Shown here: one piece after another, positions 14,004 to 20,187 of the stretch | Layout of the letters: each line of letters opens with the position of its first letter | Position numbering within the stretch: the first letter of the stretch is position 1 | From: an uncultured Clostridium sp. | Lineage (GTDB): Bacteria; Bacillota; Clostridia; Lachnospirales; Lachnospiraceae | DNA length: 20,187 bases | Reading direction: 5' to 3' | Assembly: GCA_958349075.1 (NCBI GenBank) | Contig: CATWBR010000018.1 | Span: 1 to 20,187 of the forward strand | The notes under the pieces: model-generated | Database searches by the model: none | The model's input: only the letters and a program-made list of their open reading frames with translations | Told to the model about the DNA's origin: nothing | Translations under genes and position numbers: made by a program

Positions 14004-14912
14004 TTACTCCTTTCCCGGGACGCGGGCAGCGGCCGCGATAATCAGTTCGCTTTTCACACCGTTGAGCTCGATGACATTTTCACAAATTTCTGCGGCGTCA
14101 CCCTTTACGGAAAAGTCTTCCGCGGGTTTTCCGTCCATCTCATATAAAATACTGTTGGCAATGCCCCGTTTAACCGCCAGGAACGGAATATCCGCCGGCA
14201 GGCAGAGCCTGGAGGTGGCGGAGAGCTGGTTGATGTCGAGCCTTCCGCTTAAATTCTCACAGTGGATCTGCATATCCTCGTTGCTGTTCAGTTCGATATG
14301 GCCGGTTGCGGAATGCAGGCGGACACAGGCCGTCTTTCCTGAGAATTCCACGTTGTCGGCGTCGAGGGATTCAACAGCCAGGGACTGTGTATTGCCGGAG
14401 AGTTCGATTCTGCGGGTATATCTGAGGGGAAAACGGATTATCACATACAGTGCGGCCTTGGACTGCGTTTCAGAGATGCCGTCCAGCCGGTGGATGTCAA
14501 TATCCAGCTTCTGTTTTACGTCGTCTATTTTGACCTTGAACCGGCTTTCAAGATCCGTTATCTGATCCGAGGCCAGCCTGACTTCAAGCTTTTCGCCCTC
14601 GCAGCCGATGAGAGACACCTGCTTTGCCCCCATAAAGGTAATGTCATAGTTTTTGTTACAGTCGATATCATATTTTGTGACGCTGTCGAAAAGAAAATCC
14701 TGTTCCGGCGATGCGGTGGTTTCATTTCCGATCAGCTCGTCGATTGAAATCTGAAACAAGGATGAGAGGGAGCGGAGATTTTCAATATCGGGCACACCGG
14801 CTCCGGTTTCCCATTTTGTGACGGCCTGCCTGGATACGCTCAGCTTTTCTGCGAGCTGCTCCTGAGAGAATTTGGCCTGCTTCCGCAGAGTTTTGATTTT
14901 TTCTGATAACAT
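14004..14912 (-). CDS. XRE-family regulator with C-terminal DUF4097-like adhesin domain
   Basis: 302 residues. Residues 1-65 are a helix-turn-helix of the XRE family (KIKTLRKQAKFSQEQLAEKL, then SVSRQAVTKWETG and IDELIGNE). From about residue 110 to the end, short repeating beta-strand units (RIELSGNTQSLAVESLDADN, VEFSGKTACVRLHSATGHIEL) resemble the DUF4097/putative adhesin fold, here in a protein with no signal peptide or membrane segment, so it is cytoplasmic. ATG 14912 has a strong AGGAGG 8 bases upstream on the minus strand; longer frames to 15029 lack one. It is the first gene of a two-gene operon with the CPBP protease. Two short palindromes upstream are candidate operators. What signal the beta domain senses is unknown. 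Confidence 0.85.
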   Translation of the reverse strand: MLSEKIKTLRKQAKFSQEQLAEKLSVSRQAVTKWETGAGVPDIENLRSLSSLFQISIDELIGNETTASPEQDFLFDSVTKYDIDCNKNYDITFMGAKQVSLIGCEGEKLEVRLASDQITDLESRFKVKIDDVKQKLDIDIHRLDGISETQSKAALYVIIRFPLRYTRRIELSGNTQSLAVESLDADNVEFSGKTACVRLHSATGHIELNSNEDMQIHCENLSGRLDINQLSATSRLCLPADIPFLAVKRGIANSILYEMDGKPAEDFSVKGDAAEICENVIELNGVKSELIIAAAARVPGKE

Positions 14913-14993
14913 GTGTGTTTCCTCCTGTGGGTTTAATGTCCGTAACAATTCGGCGATTTGATAACTGGCTGCGGAACGGTTACTGATGACTCC

Positions 14994-15022
14994 AGAATAG
15001 CAACGAACGGTGAGCAAGCCAA
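14994..15022 (-). promoter_or_regulatory. Candidate promoter of the XRE-CPBP operon
   Basis: On the minus strand TTGGCT (15022-15017), a 17-bp spacer, and TATTCT (14999-14994) preceded by TGC, an extended -10. It lies about 80 bases before the start codon. Hexamers match 4 of 6 each. Confidence 0.45.
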
Positions 15023-15052
15023 GCAACAAGTGCTTACAAAGGGGCCATTTTA

Positions 15053-15069
15053 TGCTACTTTCCGTAGCA
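15053..15069. promoter_or_regulatory. Perfect dyad TGCTAC-N5-GTAGCA, candidate operator
   Basis: A 17-bp perfect dyad about 30 bp upstream of the candidate -35 of the XRE-CPBP operon. Its size and symmetry suit a dimeric XRE-type repressor or activator. No second copy was seen. Confidence 0.4.
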
Positions 15070-15103
15070 AACGGCTTTTTTGGCCTTGAAACAGGCCGAA
15101 TAT

Positions 15104-15116
15104 TGGTATTTTACCA
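15104..15116. promoter_or_regulatory. Perfect dyad TGGTA-TTT-TACCA, candidate operator
   Basis: A 13-bp perfect dyad, nearly extended by flanking AT bases (TATTGGTA against TACCATAT), about 35 bp beyond the TGCTAC dyad. It could be a second binding site or part of a divergent promoter now cut off by the insertion sequence. Confidence 0.35.
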
Positions 15117-15444
15117 TATTTACACGGGGAGGGGCAGAGTAAATAAGATCCTGTGACGGCCCGAAGAAAAAAGCTGACTGTAAAAGCCGGATCCGCCGTG
15201 CAGCTTTACCGCGGAGGGAAGCTGTAACGTTTTGCGCGCATTTTGTATAAAAACGTGAATTTCAAATCTAACTCCGGTATGCAGGACGAACTCCTGCATG
15301 CGACAAAAAATCCGCATAAATGCAAAAGTTTTTCTCCACTTACTAAGCATTGCGTGGTAAAATAAATTTAAATTTATGAATCACTTCAAATTTTGGGTAT
15401 AGCAAACAGACCTCTGGGAATTGTTGCTTTTAAGACTAACTCCT

Positions 15445-16878
15445 ACAGGTCGGTATAGTTTTTATGAAAGTTATCCGAACTGTGGCGGTTTGTAAATTTA
15501 TTTAATTAACGTTTCAGCAGCTTCGGTGTTAACACTACTTGGTCGGGAGTGAGATACCGGAGCTGCAATGCGTTCATAATCTCTGAATCATACAGCTTAT
15601 AAGCTTCTAAGTAAGGGGTGCTGCCATGCAAGGCTTTTCTTGGGGCGTTGTTTACATGATCCACGCATTTACGGATATCCCACTGCGTGAGGTTAGTGAA
15701 AACAGTTCCTTTGGGGATGATCATGCGCAGCATGGTGTGAACATTTTCAATCCCCCCCTTCTGGTTGCTGCGCATTGGATCGCAGTAATAAATACTGGTG
15801 CGCCTTATCCCTTCCGGAGCGGTTTCCAGACTGTCAGGATCGCCAAACTCCACTCCACGATCGGTCAGTATAACGGGAAATAAACATGCAAAGTCATAGG
15901 CATCGCCGAGACGCTCCTGAAGCTTATGGAATACCGCTTTTACCGCACCAGGGGTGCACCGCTCAAGCAGATGCGCGTAAAGTAACTCGGTTTCTGGAAA
16001 ATAGAAAGTTAAAATACATTTATCGGATCCTTTGGCCGACTTGACGGTATCCATCTGAACAAAATCCATCTCATCTGAATGGGATTGCTTAAAGTCCTTA
16101 TAAGTTCTTCCGATAAATACTGCCCGGTTTATGATCTGCGTCTTATGAATCTTTCGGGGTTTGAATTTCACCTTACGTTTCAGATCAATATTTCTGGTGA
16201 GCAATACGCCCTGATTAATGTAGTTATATAGAGTACCAACAGAAATCCCCAGCTCCGGATGACTGGCAATGATCATGTAAGGAGATTGCCCCTGCATAAT
16301 CAAAGGCTTCACCGTTGCATCAATTGCGTGCAGTTCTTTCTTAGAAAGGCAGATACCTGATCTGGCAGAGATAAGTCGTTCGGAATACATGCGGTGGGCA
16401 GCAACGGCATTGTAGTCATATTTAAGAGAGATAGGACATTTGTTTCTTGGCTTATCACAGCCATTACAAACAAAGGGGGCTTTTGTGATCCGCCGACATT
16501 GTTCCAATTCGAAGCTGTCACAGACTTTATTGCAGATATGACAGGATCGGCAGTGGGTATCACAGAGAATAAGCTTCTTACAGGCATTGGTCTTGCGGCA
16601 TCGAAACCGGTGAATGCAGAAGTTGTGTGGATTGTTGAAACTCCCCCGATTCCACGAATTCGAGATTCTGTTTTTAAACACCTCATCGGAAATGGTAGAG
16701 GGATCCTTGCAGAGATATTTAGAGATAGCCCGGAATGATTTGGCATCGTTCAAAGATTCTTCGATGTAAGTACGATCAATAAGCGTCAAATGTTTATGGT
16801 TTCCTGGTATTAAATTAGACATAACGGCCTCCTATAACCGCCACCTGATTCAGATAACAGTTGAGACTATACGCCTGT
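15445..16878 (-). mobile_element. IS30-family insertion sequence (ends approximate)
   Basis: An intact transposase flanked by related inverted blocks. The left block has ACAGG-TCGG-TATAGT (15445-15459) and GTTATCCGAAC with TGTGGCGGTT (15470-15490). The right block, on the minus strand, has ACAGG-CG-TATAGT (16878-16866) and GTTATCTGAATCAGG with TGGCGGTT (16858-16836). The blocks match with small gaps, so the exact outer ends and the target duplication (normally 2-3 bp in IS30) could not be fixed. The element may extend tens of bases further on either side. It sits between the XRE operon control region and the lepA promoter and appears to break neither gene. Confidence 0.7.
15506..16822 (-). 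CDS. IS30-family transposase
   Basis: 438 residues, full length. An N-terminal helix-turn-helix (about residues 12-50, LTLIDRTYIEESLNDAKSFR, ISKYLCKDPSTISDEV) binds the ends. A Cys-rich segment follows with 12 cysteines at 69, 75, 81, 87, 91, 94, 97, 101, 109, 119, 122 and 129, probably zinc-binding. The RNase-H-fold catalytic core has the DDE triad Asp258 (QMDTV), Asp321 (LTDRGVEFGDPDSLE) and Glu359 (QKGGIENVHT), all present. IS30 transposases move the element through a circular intermediate and favour symmetric targets. GGAGG lies at 16832-16828 on the minus strand, 5 bases before ATG 16822. No frameshift or internal stop, so it is probably active. Confidence 0.95.
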   Translation of the reverse strand: MSNLIPGNHKHLTLIDRTYIEESLNDAKSFRAISKYLCKDPSTISDEVFKNRISNSWNRGSFNNPHNFCIHRFRCRKTNACKKLILCDTHCRSCHICNKVCDSFELEQCRRITKAPFVCNGCDKPRNKCPISLKYDYNAVAAHRMYSERLISARSGICLSKKELHAIDATVKPLIMQGQSPYMIIASHPELGISVGTLYNYINQGVLLTRNIDLKRKVKFKPRKIHKTQIINRAVFIGRTYKDFKQSHSDEMDFVQMDTVKSAKGSDKCILTFYFPETELLYAHLLERCTPGAVKAVFHKLQERLGDAYDFACLFPVILTDRGVEFGDPDSLETAPEGIRRTSIYYCDPMRSNQKGGIENVHTMLRMIIPKGTVFTNLTQWDIRKCVDHVNNAPRKALHGSTPYLEAYKLYDSEIMNALQLRYLTPDQVVLTPKLLKR

Positions 16879-16894
16879 TGCGGTTTATATGCAA
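16866..16894 (-). promoter_or_regulatory. Transposase promoter
   Basis: On the minus strand TTGCAT (16894-16889), a 17-bp spacer, and TATAGT (16871-16866). The -10 falls within the inverted end block of the element, so transposase binding to its own end could repress it. About 44 bases separate the -10 from the start codon. Confidence 0.6.
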
Positions 16895-16932
16895 GAGTAA
16901 ACCCTACCCATCTAAGAGTAAACTCTACATCT
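16893..16932 (+). repeat. Short tandem duplication near the right end of the insertion sequence
   Basis: AAGAGTAAACCCTACCCATCT (16893-16913, 21 bases, written here as AAGAGTAAAC + CCTACCCATCT) is followed at once by a close copy, AAGAGTAAACTCTACATCT (16914-16932). GAGTA recurs a third time near 16940. It may be a protein-binding array or slippage product. Confidence 0.45.
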
Positions 16933-16993
16933 GATAGGAAGAGTAGGATTTCCAAATGTAATTCAGGAATTAACGAAAAATTCTTCCCCCCTC

Positions 16994-17022
16994 TTGCCAG
17001 TTCCCCCAAAAAATGCTATATT
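16994..17022 (+). promoter_or_regulatory. Sigma-A promoter with extended -10 for lepA-hemW
   Basis: TTGCCA at 16994-16999, a 17-bp spacer and TATATT at 17017-17022 preceded by TGC, an extended -10. The transcript would start near 17029, leaving a leader of about 147 bases. It lies outside the insertion sequence, so the element did not cut lepA from its promoter. Confidence 0.65.
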
Positions 17023-17039
17023 CTACTAGACTGACAAAC

Positions 17040-17132
17040 TATGCCCAAGTCCCGCTCTATATCAGACTGCAGCGGTTTTCATGGTCCAAATCAGGGCATA
17101 TTTAAATAGAAGCAGTGTAGTACGGCCTACAC
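17040..17132 (+). ncRNA. Structured 5' leader of lepA (unassigned)
   Basis: TATGCCC (17040-17046) pairs perfectly with GGGCATA (17094-17100), closing a domain that contains the stem CCGCT/AGCGG (17052-17056 with 17071-17075). A separate hairpin GTGTAG-TACGGC-CTACAC follows (17115-17132), then a C/A-rich unpaired stretch up to the ribosome site. There is no T-run after either hairpin. I do not recognise a known riboswitch class; it may be a translation-level control element or simply a stable leader. Confidence 0.35.
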
Positions 17133-17175
17133 CCACCACAATACCCACACCCCCAAGAAAAGAGAGGAATCATAA

Positions 17176-18990
17176 ATGGCAATAGTTGACCAGAGCAAAA
17201 TCAGAAATTTCTGCATCATCGCCCACATTGATCACGGCAAGTCAACCCTTGCAGACAGAATCATAGAAAAGACTGGCTTACTTACCAGCAGAGAGATGCA
17301 GTCGCAGGTACTTGACAACATGGATTTGGAGCGTGAGCGTGGAATCACGATCAAAGCCCAGGCTGTCCGTACCGTATACACAGCAAAAGACGGCGAAGAA
17401 TATATATTCAACCTGATCGATACCCCGGGACACGTCGATTTCAACTATGAGGTATCGAGAAGCCTGGCGGCCTGTGACGGCGCTATCCTTGTCGTGGATG
17501 CCGCCCAGGGAATCGAGGCGCAGACATTGGCGAACGTATATCTTGCCCTTGACCATAACCTGGATGTATTCCCGGTTATCAATAAGATCGATCTCCCAAG
17601 TGCTGAGCCGGATCGTGTGGCGGCCGAGATAGAAGACGTAATCGGGATCGAAGCACACGACGCCCCCAGAATCTCTGCAAAAATAGGCTTAAATATTGAT
17701 GAAGTCCTGGAACAGATCGTAGAGAAAATTCCCGCACCCCAGGGAGACGTATCCGCTCCGCTTCAGGCTCTTATTTTTGACTCCCTGTATGATTCGTACA
17801 AGGGTGTTATCGTATTCTGCCGAATCAAGAACGGCAGCGTCCGAAAAGGAACTCCGATTAAGATGATGGCAACCGGAGCTACGGCCGATGTTGTGGAGGT
17901 AGGTTACTTCGGAGCCGGTCAGTTCTTCCCGTGTGAGGAACTGGAGGCCGGAATGGTAGGCTACATCACGGCCAGCATCAAGAATGTAAGAGACACTATG
18001 GTGGGCGACACCATTACAAATGAGGAAAATCCATGCACGGAGCCGCTCCCGGGATATAAGAAGGTGACTCCGATGGTATACTGCGGCCTCTATCCTGCCG
18101 ATGGAGCCAAATATCCGGATCTCAGGGACGCCCTGGAAAAACTCCAGTTAAACGATGCCTCCCTCTTTTTTGAACCGGAGACGTCCATTGCCCTCGGATT
18201 CGGTTTCCGCTGCGGATTCTTAGGCCTTCTGCATCTGGATATTATCGAAGAACGCCTGGAACGTGAGTATAACCTGGACCTCGTGACAACGGCTCCCGGT
18301 GTTGTTTACCGCGTCCATAAGACAAACGGGGATATGATGGAACTTACGAATCCCTCCAACCTTCCAGATCCTTCTGAGATCGAGTACATGGAAGAGCCGA
18401 TCGTGTCGGCAGAAATCATGGTAACAACCGAATTTGTCGGGGCTATCATGACGCTTTGCCAGGAGCGCCGCGGCGTTTATCTTGGTATGGAATATATTGA
18501 GGCGACCAGAGCCTTATTAAAGTATGAACTTCCATTAAATGAGATTATCTATGACTTCTTCGATGCATTAAAATCACGCTCACGCGGATATGCATCTTTT
18601 GATTACGAGCTGAAGGGATATGAGGAGTCCAAGCTGGTAAAACTCGACATTCTTGTGAATAGAGAAGAGGTCGATGCACTTTCCTTTATTGTATTCGAAG
18701 GCTCTGCCTATGAACGCGGCAGAAGGATGTGTGAGAAGTTAAAGGATGAAATTCCGAGACACCTTTTTGAAATCCCGATCCAGGCTGCGGTCGGTGGTAA
18801 AATCATCGCCAGGGAGACGGTCAAGGCGATGCGAAAAGACGTTCTTGCCAAATGTTACGGCGGCGATATCTCGCGTAAGAGAAAGCTTCTGGAAAAACAG
18901 AAGGAAGGCAAGAAGAGAATGCGTCAGATCGGCAACGTGGAAATTCCACAGAAAGCATTTATGAGCGTTTTAAAGCTGGATGAAGAGTAA
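17176..18990 (+). CDS. lepA: Elongation factor 4 (LepA), ribosome back-translocase GTPase
   Basis: 604 residues, the usual length. GTPase motifs are clear: G1 AHIDHGKST (16-24), switch I RERGITIK (53-60), G3 DTPGH (82-86) and G4 NKID (136-139). EF-G-like domains II, III and V follow ([21 protein letters not shown] near residue 345), then the LepA-specific C-terminal domain ([20 protein letters not shown], then [24 protein letters not shown]). LepA acts on the ribosome in the cytoplasm, in initiation and under ionic or other stress. GAGAGG at 17162-17167 precedes ATG 17176. hemW follows at 101 bp, the arrangement usual in Firmicutes. Confidence 0.98.
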   Translation: MAIVDQSKIRNFCIIAHIDHGKSTLADRIIEKTGLLTSREMQSQVLDNMDLERERGITIKAQAVRTVYTAKDGEEYIFNLIDTPGHVDFNYEVSRSLAACDGAILVVDAAQGIEAQTLANVYLALDHNLDVFPVINKIDLPSAEPDRVAAEIEDVIGIEAHDAPRISAKIGLNIDEVLEQIVEKIPAPQGDVSAPLQALIFDSLYDSYKGVIVFCRIKNGSVRKGTPIKMMATGATADVVEVGYFGAGQFFPCEELEAGMVGYITASIKNVRDTMVGDTITNEENPCTEPLPGYKKVTPMVYCGLYPADGAKYPDLRDALEKLQLNDASLFFEPETSIALGFGFRCGFLGLLHLDIIEERLEREYNLDLVTTAPGVVYRVHKTNGDMMELTNPSNLPDPSEIEYMEEPIVSAEIMVTTEFVGAIMTLCQERRGVYLGMEYIEATRALLKYELPLNEIIYDFFDALKSRSRGYASFDYELKGYEESKLVKLDILVNREEVDALSFIVFEGSAYERGRRMCEKLKDEIPRHLFEIPIQAAVGGKIIARETVKAMRKDVLAKCYGGDISRKRKLLEKQKEGKKRMRQIGNVEIPQKAFMSVLKLDEE

Positions 18991-19003
18991 TAGTTACTGT
19001 TTG

Positions 19004-19023
19004 CAGCAGAACTTCTGCTTTTG
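19004..19023 (+). terminator. Weak hairpin between lepA and hemW
   Basis: AGCAG-AACTT-CTGCT at 19005-19019 followed by TTTT within CTTTTGC. The 5-bp stem is short, so it would cause at most partial termination; lepA and hemW are usually co-transcribed. Confidence 0.3.
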
Positions 19024-19091
19024 CAGGACGGTGAATCGTTACGGGCAATAAGTAACAGGAATCATAACAAATCATCTATCGGGCAGGAAAA

Positions 19092-20187
19092 ATGGAAAAG
19101 AACAAACCACTGGAATTATATATCCACATTCCATTTTGCGTTAGGAAATGTCAATACTGCGATTTTCTTTCTTTTGCAGCGGACGAAAAGACGAAACAAA
19201 AGTATGTGGAGCAATTAGTAAAAGAAATCAGCATATGTGGAAATAGAATGACCGGGCAGGGCGCGAAAACGTCCTTCCCGGTAATTTCTGTGTTTATAGG
19301 AGGCGGAACCCCATCCGCCCTCAGCCATCACCACATTATCTCTATCATGGATGCGGTAAAGGGAAATTTCAATTTACTGCCGGACGCGGAGATAACAATG
19401 GAGGCCAATCCGGGAACACTTACCGCTGAAAAGCTGAGGGCTTATAAAGCGGCAGGAATCAACCGTCTGAGCCTGGGCCTGCAATCGGCTAATCCGAGTG
19501 AATTAAAGGCGCTTGGCAGGATCCATACATGGAATGAGTTTTTGGAAAGTTACCGCTTGGCGCGGGAAGCGGGGTTTGAGAACATCAATATCGATCTGAT
19601 GTCGGCGCTTCCAGGGCAGAGCCTCCGGTCTTACGCCGACACGCTCGAGTGCGTTGTACTTCTGGAACCGGAACACATCTCAGCATACAGCCTCATCATT
19701 GAGGAAGGAACCCCGTTCTATGAGAAATACTCGTCAATGGAAGAAGAGATCAGGAAATATGGGGCGGTGAGACAAAAAGGCAGTTCCAAAATACTTCCGC
19801 TGCCGGATGAAGATGAAGAACGGAAAATGTATCACTATACGAATGAATATCTGGCTGAAAAAGGTTATCACCGTTATGAGATTTCCAATTATTCCAGGCC
19901 GGGCAGGGAATGCGTCCACAATATGGGATATTGGCTCGGCACTGATTATCTCGGTATTGGCCTGGGCGCGGCTTCGCTTTCAGGCGGGGAACGTTTTTCC
20001 GTGATCAGGGATATGGAGCGGTACCTGGCATTAACCGTGGATGAACTGGCAGCAGGACGGCAGTATGAGAATCGGGAAAGTCTGACGGAGCAAGAGAAGA
20101 TGGAAGAATTCATGTTCCTGGGACTTCGGATGACACAAGGTGTTTTGGCTGAGAATTTTGCCAAGCAGTTTGGCATTAATATAGAAA
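19092..20187 (+). CDS. hemW: Radical SAM haem chaperone HemW (3' end beyond window)
   Basis: Open to the window end, with 365 codons visible of an expected 375-400, so only the last part of the gene is missing. The radical SAM cluster motif CVRKCQYC gives Cys16, Cys20 and Cys23, followed by DF as in HemW. GGGTPS near residue 75, ANPGTLT near 117 and the C-terminal hallmark CVHNMGYW support HemW over the oxygen-independent oxidase HemN. HemW carries haem to target proteins rather than making protoporphyrin. AGGAA at 19085-19089 lies just before ATG 19092. In related genomes the next genes are hrcA-grpE-dnaK; that would be expected just beyond this window. Confidence 0.95.
   Translation, partial: MEKNKPLELYIHIPFCVRKCQYCDFLSFAADEKTKQKYVEQLVKEISICGNRMTGQGAKTSFPVISVFIGGGTPSALSHHHIISIMDAVKGNFNLLPDAEITMEANPGTLTAEKLRAYKAAGINRLSLGLQSANPSELKALGRIHTWNEFLESYRLAREAGFENINIDLMSALPGQSLRSYADTLECVVLLEPEHISAYSLIIEEGTPFYEKYSSMEEEIRKYGAVRQKGSSKILPLPDEDEERKMYHYTNEYLAEKGYHRYEISNYSRPGRECVHNMGYWLGTDYLGIGLGAASLSGGERFSVIRDMERYLALTVDELAAGRQYENRESLTEQEKMEEFMFLGLRMTQGVLAENFAKQFGINIE

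Larger units (their letters stand above)
14913..15444. other. Non-coding region upstream of the XRE-CPBP operon
   Basis: Contains the likely operon promoter (14994-15022), two palindromes (15053-15069 and 15104-15116), a hairpin GGCCT-TGAAAC-AGGCC near 15082-15097, a perfect hairpin ATGCAGGA-CGAAC-TCCTGCAT (15279-15299) and the 16-bp perfect AT palindrome ATAAATTTAAATTTAT (15362-15377) near the insertion sequence. I see no gene in it. Confidence 0.65.

Overview
The window reads as chromosomal DNA of a low-GC-lineage Gram-positive anaerobe, most likely a Lachnospiraceae member (Clostridium cluster XIVa; the symbiosum/Enterocloster/Hungatella area is my guess). Supporting signs are strong GGAGG ribosome sites, UUG starts, a clostridial-type rubrerythrin, the heterodimeric ABC exporter type common in these bacteria, and the lepA-hemW order. 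Base composition is close to balanced. Assignment to a genus is inference; no 16S or marker comparison was possible.

Layout. 1-516: 3' part of a probable SAM-dependent methyltransferase, then a strong terminator. 696-4204: transport and amine/amino-acid block: an orphan EutH-type ethanolamine permease, a sodium:alanine/glycine symporter, and a PuuD-like class I glutamine-amidotransferase hydrolase, closed by a long hairpin terminator. 4424-8505: a two-gene heterodimeric ABC exporter (subunits overlapping by 1 bp, one with a degenerate ATP site) followed by a DUF523 protein. 8502-8783 (minus): a small XRE-type regulator with a UUG start. 8784-9296: hairpin-rich non-coding DNA holding part of a repeat family. 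9297-10924: rubrerythrin and a membrane-anchored metallophosphoesterase. 10931-11092: a 162-bp MITE-like palindromic element. 11137-12623: scpA and scpB of the condensin complex. 12543-13181: two inverted copies of a palindromic repeat enclosing strongly C-skewed DNA. 13178-14912 (minus): a two-gene operon of an XRE regulator with a C-terminal adhesin-like domain and a CPBP intramembrane protease. 15445-16878: an intact IS30-family insertion sequence. 17176 to the end: lepA (EF4) and the first part of hemW.

How things fit. Housekeeping units (scpAB, lepA-hemW) are separated by accessory modules, and the joints between them are where the repeats sit. Two unrelated short palindromic families are present. 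One has 18-bp perfect terminal repeats, plus a solitary end 6.7 kb away. The other has three copies, one of which supplies the last 26 codons of scpB and one the stop codon of the converging CPBP gene. These repeats, the orphan eutH context and the structured lepA leader are the most interesting points; I did not find a clear new multigene defence or metabolic system.
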